This document shows, piece by piece, positions 48,820-60,848 of a DNA stretch of 64,000 nucleotides. The DNA lies in NCBI RefSeq assembly GCF_003589595.1, contig NW_020653337.1, positions 679,898-743,897 of the forward strand, written 5' to 3'. Both the position numbers and the translations under genes were made by a program. The DNA is from Hyposmocoma kahamanoa (Eukaryota > Arthropoda > Insecta > Lepidoptera > Cosmopterigidae). The number at the start of each line of letters is the position of its first letter. The stretch's first letter is position 1. Below the pieces are notes generated by a model. That model saw nothing but the letters and a program-made list of their open reading frames with translations. It was not told the DNA's origin and did no database searches.

Positions 48820-49040
48820 ATTTTAATACCAAATGACGGGGCGAACAAGTCGTGCATCTGGTGGTAAGCGACACACCTGTCCATAAAGTTGCAGTGCCAC
48901 TCAGAGCTTTAAATCGCAAATATTTTAGGGGCATTGCCACTGCCCTCGCCAAATCCGAATGCAGTAATGTTTACATTATTGCTTGGCGACAAAAATATGT
49001 AGGTAAGGTGGCAGTACTTCCGTGGACGAACATTACATAC
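48820..49040 (-). repeat. interspersed repeat R2
   Basis: It contains 'gacggggcgaacaagtcgtg', 'gtggtaagcgacacacctg' and 'cagagctttaaatcgcaaat', the R2 family in reverse. Confidence 0.65.
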
Positions 49041-49484
49041 AGTGGTATATCACTTACTTAAAGATAAAAAGAAATATGTCAATTCAATTTAAAATGTATC
49101 GATTCACGATCACTGTGTCTTGAGAATACCACATTATTTATTAAATTTATTCCATTAAATGTTAAAATTAAATTAATTTAAGAACTAAATTAATAACAAA
49201 ACTATGTCAATCCGCAAAGTCGGCTTCGTCAAGAAAACACAGATATAAATCAGCAACAGGTTTCGTCACATAAAAATTAACAATGCAATTCACCAGACTT
49301 CGCCGTTTTTATCCTCTTCTTAGCCAAATCTTAGCCGGTTCAAACGTCCCCATAACACTGACAATTGTCACATTATTTGTAATTAAACATATGAATATTG
49401 CAAATTGTTGATAAGGGCTTTAACGATCGTTTTGCAAGTCTTGTCAACATATTTGCTTGAAAACGCAGGTTACTTAACCACCAA

Positions 49485-49610
49485 GTTGTGGTAAGGGACC
49501 TGGCTATCCATAACAGTTACAGTGCCACTCAGAGCTTTAATAGCCACGATCTGAGGTTGCAATGCCACTTCGCCAGTTACTCTGAGACATAAACCTTTAC
49601 GTCAAATTCA
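49485..49610 (-). repeat. partial R2 repeat
   Basis: 'ctatccataacagttacagt', 'gccactcagagctttaa' and 'ttactctgagacataa' match R2. Both ends are missing. Confidence 0.5.
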
Positions 49611-49764
49611 CACAGACAATGTATGAAAATCTTCATCATGCACGGCACGGTTCTCCTCTGCGGGTACGATTTAGACCATATACCGCCCTGTTGGTCCTAT
49701 ACGGATTGCGTAAGCGAGTGCTGTTGCTAGTCAATCTCCACAAGTGTACGGTATTCTAACAGGG

Positions 49765-49835
49765 CTTCGAACCACTGACCACCCAATTAAGAATCAATTC
49801 AATTGGTCTGCCACTGAGCTACCACCACTCTCAAT
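49765..49835 (-). repeat. tRNA-like sequence
   Basis: On the minus strand 'ggtggtagctcagtggcag' looks like an A box and 'cagtggttcgaagcc' like a B box. Spacing and stems are irregular, so I read it as the head of a SINE, not a tRNA gene. Confidence 0.35.
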
Positions 49836-49849
49836 AATAATCATTCTGC

Positions 49850-51837
49850 CGCAGCAATATGGCTTTGAAATTTCTGTAGGTGTCTATTACTTACTCACGA
49901 CATGTCCCAAAATAGAGTATTAATTAGTGTATGTTCCATTGGGATGTACACAATTCTGTTTATTCCCTTGGCAATAAAACTAAGTCTATTAGCGGCGCTA
50001 TCGGAACTGCGGCTTGCTTGCCGGATGTACCCATCCGGGTTTTTCCGAAGGGAAAACTACGGAGCCACCACGAAACGTATTGCTCAAAGGGAGCGAGACT
50101 TTCGTGTCAATGTTTAGCCGTTAATTCTTTGTACAGTTACTGGCGCGCTGGGATTTACAATTTGGACTTTGGCCGAATTATCTTGGAGTTGAATTTAAAA
50201 CTTAAGTGGAAAATGTTGTTTTCAGTTTTTATGTTTTCGATAAAGATGTCTTTTGACAAATGATAATTTTATCACAACATTTGGTAGGTAAATGCAACAT
50301 GCACAATTAATTTCTTCTGTTTTAGTTTTTTCTGGTTTGTTTCTCTTCCTCTACTCACGATGTTATTTTCACACACGCCTATTTATTCCTGGTACTTTTG
50401 ACCAGTCTTGTTTCGAAAACGTTCTTAATGTTATTGAGATGTGTACGATAAGTCGCCTTTTGTCCACGTCGTGTCGTTTTTCTAAGTAAAGAAGTAAGTT
50501 CCTTTTCATATAACTAAAGCATCGAAGCACCCTTTTCTGTCCTTGTCCCTGTATCATCTTGCACACAACAATGCTCTCTCGTATTACACTGTTACTTATC
50601 AAGGTTCTTATTTCTTCAGCAATCGCCCTGGTTGCATGGTCTTCTGCTACACCCACCATTCATTGTCACACATCAGTGTTATTATCACCAAGCCCCGAAT
50701 AAACTGTCAGTATTCCTTGTAAAATAAAAACATTTGACTCTTGGTTATCCAATATAAAAGATGTAAATAAAAAGGCAAAAGTGCTTAAATCTCATAAAGT
50801 GGATAATTTTATAAAGGGGCTAATTTTATCTCAACTCAATACTCGCCTTGAATAATAAAAATTGTGTAGAATTTTAAAAGAAAATAAAATGGGAAGAAAA
50901 CACAAGTTTGAAGAAAGGTTCTAAAGATCTGGCGTAATCTGGAGCGAGGAAATGGAGTGTGCGAGTGTAATGGCGATGCTGCCGTCCTGCTCTGACAGGC
51001 TTAATTACCCGCCGACAGTTTACAAGAGAGAGCTGAAATTGCGACTAACGTAGGGCCAGGACCACGGCGGCAGAAGAGATAAATAAAATTAAACTTACAA
51101 ATGCTAGCCTGCTGTTTCTCATGACTAACATCAACAAACGCCTGTTTAAAACACAATATTCATATTCTTATCGAAGAGATTGCGACAATAATATATTAGG
51201 AAACTCGGTCAAACATTCGTTTTTGTGACGTGATATGCCGATCCCTATCTAATCAATGAATAGAGGCCCTGACAGGAGACGTCAAAATAAGGTAGTATTA
51301 TTGGTTGTTTATACATTTCCTTTGCTTTGGTGGAAAATAGACATACATAAATACATTTTTTTTAATAAAAGAAAAGAAGAAAAAATTTCATTTCCAATGC
51401 ATAACACGAAAACTTAAGAACTCGTTATATTAACGTGATTTAAGCGACAAGGAATTTGGAATGAAATGCTAAGTTACAATTTATTGAAGAAACTTAAATA
51501 TTACATAAAATTCTGAGCGAGTTGTAACAATCCGCTACCAGAGTTGCTAAATCGCTACATCTCATGAAACCGCGTATCTCATGGCGCCAAACCGAGGCTC
51601 TTTACCCACTTAGAGTGAGTTACTCAAATGACGTTTACAGTTAACTGTTCGCGTCTGTACCGTCAATCTTCACTATGAGACGCCCGTATTGAAACTATAT
51701 TTTAAGAGTTTACTATTCAGGTTTGAACTCTAGCCTCGCCGGGGAAGTTTCAAAAATTAAAGTTTTCTGATGATGTATGATGAGCGGTGCCGATGCTCCT
51801 CGATTGATAGGACTATGGTTCGAGTCCTTGTAGCGAC
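49850..51837. other. no gene recognised; GC-richer patch
   Basis: Short open frames here show no domain. The patch 50,940-51,075 is richer in GC than its surroundings, with 'cgaggaaatggagtgtgcga' and 'ccaggaccacggcggcag'. It could be a conserved non-coding element or an exon of a distant gene. Confidence 0.3.
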
Positions 51838-52015
51838 GTCCTTGGTCGAGTGGCTTGCACACCGGAGTTCATGATGATCCCCGACCACGGGTCAATGTAG
51901 AAAAACTAACTTTTATCGGGTCTGAGTGTTTGTGGTAGCGTCGTTGTATCCGATTACCACAACACAAGTGCTTTGGTTACTTACTTCGGGATCGGAGTGA
52001 CTTAGTGATATCGTT
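51838..52015 (+). repeat. tRNA-derived SINE, family S5
   Basis: 'ccttggtcgagtggcttgca' (A box), a decayed B-box zone, then 'gtagaaaaactaac', 'gggtctgagtgtttgtgg' and 'cacaagtgctttgg', which I recognise as a SINE body common in moths. Confidence 0.6.
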
Positions 52016-52589
52016 TACTGTTCATTTGTGACGGTATATATGTATCTCCAAATTACGTACGTTTGTACGTTTTTTTATTACAAAACTAAGGGACGGGACG
52101 AGCGAGTTCTTGGAAAAGTCTCTTGGAAAACGTGCGCCATGCGATGTGATGTATAATGGATTCAGGATGATGTGAAAAAGTTGTACATACATTGTTGTCC
52201 TCACTTACTTTACATACTTTTTATATCTCTAACGTCATAATTTATATAGGAATTTTCTTCTGTTACGACGATAATCTAATTTTAGAAACATATCCAGGAT
52301 GTTATAAGATTGGGAAATCACAGAGAGACATTTATGACATAGAATTACGTGACAAGGGTTGCACTTGAGGGTCATATTTCTTCGGTAATATATGATTGGT
52401 ACTAAATTATCCATGAGTAATTTTAAAAAATTCAATAAAAAAATTCACTACATACTCGCACAATCGTCTATCCTAAAAAAAGATTTCTTTGTACAGAAAT
52501 CTTCTTCTTAATTGGTTCATGATCAACATCCTACTGGTGGGCACGGTAGATATGGTTTTAGGTAGTCGACCATGTACACTCAATGTCGG

Positions 52590-52910
52590 ACCCTTGGTAC
52601 TTGGTACTTGGAGCAACGGGCTGGTGTCCGCAACTCGACGACAAAGCGCCTATATTGTCGGACTCGCGTGTGTTTCAATAATTCATTTCGGCCCTGTATT
52701 ACTCATTGCTGGATATAGGCGTGCATCACTCCTGCCAACATTTCCGGTATCCTTACGTAATAAGGTGTCATGTCCAACTCCACTTACGGTCTTTAACACG
52801 ATGCCCTAGGGCGACGTCTCGAACTTTCGTCAAACGTCGGATTTCCGTGTTTCGAATTTTATCGGACAGTGAGTATCTTCGTCATCGAAGGACGACTTCC
52901 AGCATCCTGA
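52590..52910 (-). mobile_element. RTE-like LINE remnant
   Basis: The plus strand has 'actcattgctggatatagg', 'gggcgacgtctcgaactttc' and 'cgaattttatcggacagtga', typical of the reverse side of lepidopteran LINE copies. The coding strand is broken. Confidence 0.45.
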
Positions 52911-53369
52911 ATACTATTCATTCAGTTGGTTGGTTGCTACAATCACTATGTTTTTATTTAAAAAATTTGCGCAGTATTTGGAAAATCCTCATGGTGCAGG
53001 CCCCCGGTGGAAACCAATCCCGGGGCCTCATAAATAATGTTGGTAGATGCTAACTTGACAACCCCCCACTAAATCGTGTTAGGTTTCAGACGTTGACACT
53101 GCTAACAAATCACTTCTTACTTGTTAGACTAGCTATTAGAGACTGCAGCCCGCCGGTCTAGACTTATCTTTATCTAGATCAAATTCCACTCAGACTTTGA
53201 GAACATTATCTAAGAGAGTACACTCGTCTAGTCGACATAGATTCGTTAAAATGTTCAAAACAGACAAATATTGTTTCACTTTGTTAACGAAAAAGGTTTT
53301 TTGTGGAGAACTTGCTTATGAAATAAGTATACTGCAGAATCAAAGGATATTGCTCTGTGGTCCATAATT

Positions 53370-53640
53370 CTGGCCAAAAGCGGTTTGGAATCTTCACCAG
53401 GTTTCCATTCCATGATATTTTCCTTCATTATCCACAGCCTGACTCCACTCATCACGAGCTTCTCTAGTCTTACTTATCTACTGTCCGCGACTTTGACGTC
53501 GTATACCCATCTTACTGCAGAATTTCGGTTTCTGTAACCGATTCTTGGCCACCATTTTGTTTGTCTATCCAGTACAATTTTGGCTTCGTTATTTGGTCTC
53601 GTTATGCAGTCTATGTTTTGCTTAACGTGTGTAAATTAGA
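53370..53640 (-). mobile_element. probable LINE remnant
   Basis: Pyrimidine-rich text ('ccaggtttccattccatga', 'gtatacccatcttactgc') resembles the style of the LINE remnant at 40,835-41,150, but the match is weak. Confidence 0.25.
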
Positions 53641-53689
53641 AATAACTTATTAAAATGAAAATACTGAACATCTTACACAACTTTATTAA

Positions 53690-53850
53690 ACGAAAACTCA
53701 AACTCAAATAATCATATTTTCATTGGTAAGTCAAACGCAGTCGTCGTTGAAATCGTCACATTAAACCCTACTACAATGCATATTCCCCTGAGAAGAATGA
53801 GCTAGAAACTCTATGGTGTGCTCTTTGTAAATAAATATTTGTACACATTT
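53690..53850 (-). repeat. LINE 3'-end repeat
   Basis: 'gaaatcgtcacatt', 'cccctgagaagaatgagc' and 'gtgctctttgtaaata' match the same tail family as 45,615-45,775. Confidence 0.6.
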
Positions 53851-54894
53851 ATCATTAACTAACTTCAAAAAATGGGAGACTTCAATTCGTTACGCGATAA
53901 CTCCGGGTTATTATAATTTGTGAAACGATTTTGATAATCTTTTTGTTGGAAAGAGTACCTTGGTAGTGGTTCTATTTAAATTTGAAGAAAATATACCACG
54001 TCTCAGGGTGGCAAACCAGAGGATGAATCCAGTTTCAGTTTCAGAATTTATTTCAAATATCTTTAGATCGAGACAACCTGCAAGAGCTTTATTCTTACTG
54101 TCCAGTACTTAACGATAGGTATGAATTGATTTTTAATCCACTTTTCTATATCCTTACTTTTTTACGCACTCAAAAACAAGTGAAAATCTAGCGGAGAATG
54201 TCCGGCGATTAAATTATCCAATTACAAATCTGACCGACTGGGCTGACCTCAACACATTACCCTGGTTTAGTGTAATTACACTTTCAGCATTTTAGCACTT
54301 TAGCGCTTGCAGCCGCTGAAACCGCTTAATGGCTTAATGCTAAGAGATAAACCTATTTCAATGAACGATAAAATGGCCTTAAAGGGAAGTGTCAATAGAT
54401 AATGAAAAACAAACGTTGTTATGTGTTATTTTAATATGTACTTTAACATTTTATGTTAGGGTGTATTTCGTGTTTTAATTTATTAGTTCACAACCGAAAT
54501 ATCCTAAAAGCTAGTCCAAACTGTCCACACAATGATGGCTTAATTTAAATTTAGACCTTTTGACCTCTCAGACCGTCCAACTATAGTTATTTAGTAGCAG
54601 CTGCATTATCGTGATAAATATAGATAGAACGACGTTGGTATTTTTAGAATATCGTCTAGAACTACACTCACAAAATAATGGGCTTGGTTTATTTCTGTAC
54701 CAGTGCTTCATGCTGTACATTTTAAGCTTGCCATTGTCATATAAAAATACATTTATTACACATAGATTGTAGTTTACTTTAGTAGTCACGTAGACAAGTT
54801 TTAAAATAAGGTTTGGTCTATGGTAGCACTGCCACAATGTATCTAATGCATTAAAGAATTTCGGTTTTACATGATAAATGTGCTAGTGAAACTA

Positions 54895-55000
54895 TATGCA
54901 CATGGGACTTGTCCTCGTGAATGAAAGCTCTGAATGGCAATGTTATGAGCAGGCGTGACGTTTACCACCAGGCGCACGACTTGTTCGTCCCCTCAATTCA
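54895..55000 (+). repeat. partial R2 repeat
   Basis: 'gcacatgggacttgtc', 'gagcaggcgtgacgtttacc' and 'ggcgcacgacttgttcgtcc' match the 3' half of R2. Confidence 0.5.
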
Positions 55001-55023
55001 TAATTTCCTTCACTTCGAATTTA

Positions 55024-55272
55024 CTGCCTCAGTTGCCGAACGGTTATCATGCTGGACTGCCACGCAGAGGTCGCGGGTTCGTTTCCCGGACCGGGAGAAA
55101 TATTTGTATGGCCTACATTTATTTCTCTCGTAAGTTTGGGTGTAATTTGTATCACCTATGTGTGTGTCCATGGCACTCGCGATACAGTTTCCCTAGTGCA
55201 AGTATAAATAAAATAAATAACGCACACACTCATGAGGCTATGTGTGTGTGTATTTATTTTATTTATTTATTA
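55024..55272 (+). repeat. tRNA-derived SINE, family S1, with partly inverted tail
   Basis: The head 'ctgcctcagttgccgaacgg' and B box 'gggttcgtttcc' are followed by the S1 body to about 55,200. Then comes 'aataaataacgcacacac', the reverse of the S1 tail, and then a forward-like AT tail. So the 3' part is a small inverted duplication. Confidence 0.65.
55266..55271 (-). promoter_or_regulatory. candidate poly(A) signal of the small secreted protein gene
   Basis: AATAAA on the minus strand lies about 120 bases past the stop at 55,393-55,395. It falls in the AT tail of the neighbouring SINE; further AATAAA words follow. Confidence 0.4.
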
Positions 55273-55392
55273 CAATCAATATGAAAACAATGCCTATAGT
55301 ACTGTTCGTGCAATCATGTTTCGTTGATTTCTTCCACCCTCTCTTGCTCTTCAAGACAGCAAATTTATCTTACTCCTTTCCTGCATTTACAG

Positions 55393-57569
55393 TCAGTGGG
55401 TATATACTTGAATATTCCCCTGACTATCAGTGAGAACATTGACCACCACTTGTATGGATGCCGTTCCCTCTCCTAAACCACTGATCAGGTCAGTAGGTAA
55501 CTCAAGTCCTGTAGTGACAGCGGACACTAAAGTCGGAAGGTTTCGCTTCATGGAGGCCGGAGCTGATGCTGCGCAGGCGATGAGCACCATAAGGATACCG
55601 ACCGTAACGCTGCAGCCGCTCCTGAAATTCAGATATTGTCATTTTGTATTTATTTATTTTTGAAGTCATTTTAAATATAATGTTAACCACACATTTTAAG
55701 AATGGGCGGGAAAGTTTTAAGTTATAATTCATGAAAAGCATCCTTAGCATAAACTGGTGAATTTGTAAAGAAGAAATACCACATGCATTTCATCACGATA
55801 ATGTCATAGATATAAGGGGTTTCCACCAATGGACTAAATTCTTGATGAAGTCATACAAGTCAAGGCGGCTTCTCACGGCCCGTGGCCCGTGTCGCGGCCC
55901 GCGCCACGCGTTTCTTGCAAACGCGCCGTGGAAAGAGGGGTGGAAACGCGCTATCAGAGAACTAAAGTGACCGACATATCTCGCAAAATCAGTAAACTGT
56001 AAGTAGCAGTGAGCAGGACAATATATATACAGGAGGGTTGATGGCCGATGGAGTAGACTTGTTTTAGAGTAGCGACCTGAGAAAGGCGACCGGGCAGCGG
56101 CTGGATTTGCATTAATACATAACTGGTTGATGACTGTACCACCTCAGTCAACCGTGACTATGGGACCTGTAAAGGGCGCGAAACGTTGGTTTGTTTGAAA
56201 AAAAAAACAAATAAACGCGATTTATACGGGCTAATCAAATATTAAAAAAAACTGCCTTGATCCTTAGACACTTCTGGTGTGTGTATTTTTCATTTATACT
56301 TTACTACCGTACTGATCTTTATGCCCAACCAGTGATTTATTAAAAAAGAAAAGGGAATGCTTCGATGTTAAGGTGGAATGGGTATATTCTATAAAAGTCC
56401 ATTATTAGGTTACATAATGATACAAATTTTTATTGCTAACGTAGAGGGATATGTGGGAAAAGGTTGACCAGCTCAACCAGGCCAGGTCAAAGTACGAAGA
56501 ATAAAATAGTCTCATGCGAGTATGAGCTAACGCAAACCGGCGAACGAGAAGGCAGAGGAGATGAAATTTATCACAGTATAATTTATGCTATTGAAATTGA
56601 AATAAGGTACATATTTCAATGCTCTGAGTCGCAGAGAGAAATGCTCTGCGTTACACCGGGGTGGGTCCCGGAGCATTGAAATGTATACCTTATTTCAATA
56701 GAAATAACCTAAAATATACCTTGATAAGGTTAATGTCTGCCTTTAAGTCAGGCGGCTTGCAAGGTGAACGCAGTTCCATAGTCTCTGCCTACCCTAGTGG
56801 GAGACCGGCTCCATGGTAATTTAAATAAGGAAACTCGAGATCCAACTTGGAACAGGTTTACGTATAATTAAGTAGAATTAATTAACTACGAGCTTTCCAG
56901 CAGGGTCTTAATGGTGGTGTATTTATTCGAGACAAGGAATTAGCAAGGTTTTTAAGTAACTTATGTAGTCGATGTAAATTAAAAAGTGTTTATTTAATGG
57001 CTAGTAAAAAACTTATTAATTTGAAAGTGATTTCAACCACAATTAGATAATCTAACGTTTATAACAACTTATCTCTCCTATATCTTCAAAATCTTTTAAG
57101 AAAATTTACGAAACGACAGCGAAATATCACAATATGAAATTCATAACTACGCATTTTACATGCTCTTAAGTGTAAAGCCGTCGATAGCAAGTTTTATGCC
57201 ACATTTTATGCCATTGAGTGTATTATCCCGGCGGCCATCTTGAGTTTCGGGGGATCTGGCCCGGGGCGGTGGATTTCACACACCTTTTATAAAGGAGCGA
57301 TTTATGGCGAATTTTATTGAGGAATTTACGTACATTTGGTTTTTTAGAAACATTTTCAAAGGTCTCGGAAGTTGTTAAAATATCTACAAGTTACAGAATT
57401 TGGTGAGCGTAATTTTTTTCGTGCCAAACTCATTTAGATTTGTTAATAACATCACATCCATGTTTCTTCCTTATTGTTTTATCAATAAAATACAGTTCTT
57501 GCCTAGCAGAATAGAAACATTTATTTTATTTAAATAAAAGATATGATAGAAATGCAAAAAAACTTACAT
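55393..57569 (-). CDS. small predicted secreted protein, start codon split by an intron
   Basis: The coding exon 55,393-55,621 starts after 'atttcag' with G AGC GGC TGC. An exon ending GCC-AT at 57,568, followed by a strong donor gtaagt, supplies the missing AT of the ATG. The product is 76 residues: MSGCSVTVGILMVLIACAASA, ending in text like a signal peptide (cleavage near A21), then PASMKRNLPTLVS and a mature part of about 55 residues, mildly acidic in the middle, ending VLTDSQGNIQVYTH. The upstream exon has an in-frame TGA before the ATG and no other in-frame ATG, which supports this start. That exon may begin at an acceptor near 57,655 (tttttag-like 'gattttag') or at an initiator-like TCAGT near 57,713. 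No family is recognised. It lies just downstream of the SDR gene on the same strand. The intron assignment is inferred. Confidence 0.6.
56588..56701. repeat. foldback element of 114 bp
   Basis: 'ctattgaaa' ... 'ttgaaataaggtacatattt' + 'caatgctc' is mirrored by 'gagcattgaaatgtatacct' + 'tatttcaatag'. The left arm has a small insertion. The loop is about 45 bases. It lies in the intron of the small secreted protein gene. Confidence 0.75.
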
Positions 57570-57999
57570 GGCTGGCTCAGGTGGAAATATTACAAATTCC
57601 CAAGACACATCCACAGAGGCCGCACTAGATCTGGCATCGTATCAACTCCAGTTAAACCTAAAATCGATAAAATTTATCTTAATATAATCTCGATACTACA
57701 AACTGGGTCACACTGAAATTGAGTTTTAAAGTTACGAGACACGGTTCATTATCCAACTGTCGACGAAGTTGATATCGAACACACATTCCAATAAATGTGA
57801 TATAGGATTCTGAAATGCGATGTTTCCACTTCAATACTCTGATAATGCGGTTAGACACAAGTTTGCTACAACTTTTGGAAGGTGTAGGCTGACAGTAATG
57901 AAGAATGATTAAATTAACATTAATTATGCAAAAGAAATGTTAAACAACATTAGCATCATGTTTAGGAAAAAGAAAATCATACATTTTTCGGGTTCGCTG

Positions 58000-58005
58000 T
58001 TTATT
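58000..58005 (-). promoter_or_regulatory. poly(A) signal of the SDR gene
   Basis: AATAAA on the minus strand lies about 32 bases past the stop codon. Confidence 0.6.
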
Positions 58006-58036
58006 CATGAAACCAAATGTTGGAAAACTTATTCGA

Positions 58037-58804
58037 TTATGATTTGACTACAGTTCCATTATCAATAAGGAATGATGATCCTGTGATGCTTCTAGCTTTG
58101 TCACTCGCCAAGAACAGCACCAGCTCGGCAACCTCTTCAGCGTCTGCTATTTTACCCAACGCTGTCGATTTCTTCATTGCTAGCCATAATTTAGCTTCAT
58201 CATCTTCTGCCATACCAGTATTCTTGACTATGTCCGTGTGGACTGGACCAGGGTTGACGACATTAACCCGGACGCCATTCCTTGCAAGTTCCCCTGCTAT
58301 AGTACTAGTAAAATGATTAACTGCGGCCTTGGAGACGTTGTAAGCGAAACCTGTACCAATATAAGGTCGGACGCCGGATACACTGGAGATGTTAATAATG
58401 TTGCCTTTAGTTTTGATCAAATGCGGAGCGCAAAGATTTGTGATACCCACTAAGGCACGAATGTTCACAGACATTAAAGAGTCATACATTTTCAAAGCAT
58501 TAGGTGCGAGAATACTAGCAAAGCCTGCAATCCCCGCGTTATTCACCAATATGTCCAATTGTCCATATTTGGTTAAAGTAACATCCACAATTCTCTTCAC
58601 GTTATCGTCGTCGGTTACGTCACCAATTAACGGCAAATGTTCCTTGCCGAGCTCTTCACATTTGGCAGACACATTTTTAAGTTTGCTCACATTCCGTCCA
58701 ACAATTGCCACTTTAGCTCCTTCAGAAATGAATTTCAGCGCAATGGCAGCACCAATTCCCGAACTAGCACCAGTTATAAGAGCCACTCTACCCAATAAAC
58801 TCAT
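58037..58804 (-). CDS. classical short-chain dehydrogenase/reductase (FabG-like), intronless
   Basis: This is a 255-residue NAD(P)-dependent oxidoreductase of the classical SDR family, about the usual 250 residues. The Rossmann cofactor motif TGASSGIG is at residues 11-18, the adenine-ring motif NNAG at 88-91, and the catalytic tetrad is N114 (SVNIRA), S141 (NISSVSG), Y155 and K159 (YNVSK). The PGPVHT motif follows, and the C-terminus has the typical GSSFLIDNG. Insect members of this group are often named 3-oxoacyl-[acyl-carrier-protein] reductase FabG-like, but their substrates are mostly unknown. The start is the ATG at 58,802-58,804; an in-frame GTG four codons upstream was not used. No intron interrupts the frame, which may mean a retrocopy or simply a single-exon lineage. 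No signal peptide; cytosolic location inferred. Confidence 0.95.
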   Translation of the reverse strand: MSLLGRVALITGASSGIGAAIALKFISEGAKVAIVGRNVSKLKNVSAKCEELGKEHLPLIGDVTDDDNVKRIVDVTLTKYGQLDILVNNAGIAGFASILAPNALKMYDSLMSVNIRALVGITNLCAPHLIKTKGNIINISSVSGVRPYIGTGFAYNVSKAAVNHFTSTIAGELARNGVRVNVVNPGPVHTDIVKNTGMAEDDEAKLWLAMKKSTALGKIADAEEVAELVLFLASDKARSITGSSFLIDNGTVVKS

Positions 58805-58830
58805 TGTGAAGATCACTTAGCACAAATGGA

Positions 58831-58835
58831 ACTGA
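58831..58835 (-). promoter_or_regulatory. initiator-like TCAGT upstream of the SDR gene
   Basis: TTCAGTT on the minus strand lies about 27 bases upstream of the ATG and fits the arthropod initiator. An AT-rich 'caaaataaat' about 20-30 bases further upstream could stand in for a TATA box. Confidence 0.3.
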
Positions 58836-58839
58836 ATTG

Positions 58840-60110
58840 TAAAAAACACAATTTATTTTGACATGATAGTTACTAATAAAATGATTACTTATCTTTAAGA
58901 TAAGAAGGCCGTGTGTGTATCAACCATGTATTAACCCGAGCGTGTCACAACGAATACAATAAATTTTATCGTTGAACCAACAACACTATTCACATGACCG
59001 TCAAACAGAATGTAAATAAATACACATTCATGAGCACTAGGATCATTATTTTACGTATATAAAATGCACACAGCTTTAGTATTTATTTACACTGTTATAT
59101 TGCCACCAATAACGTTCATAGGATTTTAGTACTTATATAAACAAGTCTAGAAAAGAAATTGGCAAGCTATAATCTTAGATTATCTAAACCTGTCCATGTC
59201 TACGACACAGAGAGAGACAGAGAGAGAGAGAGAGAAAGCGAGCGAGTGAAATCGGGAATATCATATCAATTTTTTCGAGATCGTAACAACTGTCTGAAAA
59301 TTGTAATTAAAATAAAAGAATTAGAAAAAATAAAAGATTATTTAAGCTAAACTGACATCATTTCTTGTGTGTGAGTTTGAATGGAATTAACCAAGACCAG
59401 ATAAAAAAGGAAACATGAATTTTGGTAATCTGTAATTTAGTCTGCACCCAGTAATCAAAGACAGAAACTAAATTACTTTCCTTTTATTTTTTGTTTTTAA
59501 GGATTATAAAAGTACCAAACGCTTAATATTGTTCACAAATGAATGGTTCGGGCATCGGTTCAATTTCTGTTTATTAAAAAGGCAAGTGATATATGAAGGC
59601 CCAAATGCCTATAAAGGCCTCTAAAAATTCTAATCCACGTATCGATCCGAACCCGACTTGGCAAGCCTGAACAAACCCAAATGTATTTGTTAGCATTCGA
59701 TAACACACTGTTATAATAAATGGGGTGCTTTAGACTGTGTGAAGTTGACACCAGGTTGAAAAAGACACTTTGGCTTCTTATTCCATTATTCTCTAAGACG
59801 TCATTAGTGTAATCAATTTCATGTACTTTGAAAATAGTATTTCACATACCTACTGAGCCCCACCATCAGATATACAATGTACACAAACCCAATATCTCCA
59901 AATGATTTGGAGGTTAGCGCCAAAATTTTTTTTATTGGGAAATGTTTTCTACTTTTTTTACGTCTATCGATATTGATTTTATTCCTATTCCATCTTAAAT
60001 TTCGTTGTTACGTATCTGGACTCTGTGATCTAAAAACATAAACAAAGTTCAGTTTAAGGACGACGTTAAGCGATAATTTGACCGACGGTTGCACTCGTTT
60101 AACCAAAAAA
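58840..60110. other. no gene recognised; (GA)n microsatellite
   Basis: A (GA)n run lies at about 59,208-59,236. Remaining open frames are short and featureless. Confidence 0.4.
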
Positions 60111-60113
60111 TGC

Positions 60114-60400
60114 CTAGTCATATAATGCCTTGAATAGCCCCAAATTGTAGTTTCGGGAAACACAGGTATTAGTATAATATATAGTCGTTGAGGGACGAGG
60201 TAGCAAAGCGCTTCGGACATATGGGAGGTATATTAACGTCATGAATAGAGTGTTCAGGACTACTCGACCGGTGATGCTGGAACTAAATTGTGGAGTTCCT
60301 CCACACACCCCACACTTTTCGAAACGTATCCGATAGAAAATGGACAAGCAGTCAACTTTACTGCGATGGTGGAAATTTTGAAGCTTCGATTCCACAAGAA
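60114..60400 (-). pseudogene. LINE reverse transcriptase C-terminal remnant
   Basis: The minus strand encodes KLQNFHHRSKVDCLSIFYRI and ends NYNLGLFKALYD, matching the start and end of the conserved LINE C-terminal block seen at 47,280-47,877. It is truncated and diverged. Confidence 0.55.
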
Positions 60401-60539
60401 AGTCGTTGCCAATAAACCTCTTTGCTTTTCACTCCGTTGACTCCACGACAGCTAACTGGTATGAGGCACAGCTACCACAGGTGGTAGCGGTACTAAAATT
60501 GTTCTAACGTCATGCACCGTCTGATTCTGGCAAGGATGT

Positions 60540-60782
60540 CTAGAATTTCGGCTGTTGTTTTTGCCGAGCACTCCATGTAGCGACCAAAGTTGACTTGTTG
60601 TGGTCAGTACTTTTTCTAAGGAATTGTGTCACTGTAAAAGTGTTAATTCCAGGCATTGTTAATAGTAGACCTTTTAAACCTTCGCGTTGCACAATACTAA
60701 CATTGTTAACGTGGACTCCAGTCAGTCCGTCGGGAAAATTAACAGCTGTGCAAATAAGTACTTGTAAAACCAATTTTCTCAC
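60540..60782 (-). other. unassigned open frame, possibly retrotransposon gag
   Basis: About 80 codons: RKLVLQVLICTAVNFPDG, then PGINTFTVTQFLRKSTDHNK and a stop. The only start is GTG, so it reads as an internal fragment. It lies upstream of, and on the same strand as, the LINE remnant at 60,114-60,400, so it may be the gag part of a deleted element. A cellular exon cannot be excluded. Confidence 0.3.
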
Positions 60783-60848
60783 GTTTATAGAAACATGCCG
60801 TTCTACATAGTATAATAAGATTTTTTTTTTGTGAGAATCATGTATATA

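Noticed and set aside
58037..58820. Plus-strand frames opposite the SDR gene
   Set aside because: They are shadows of the SDR coding strand and show no motif.
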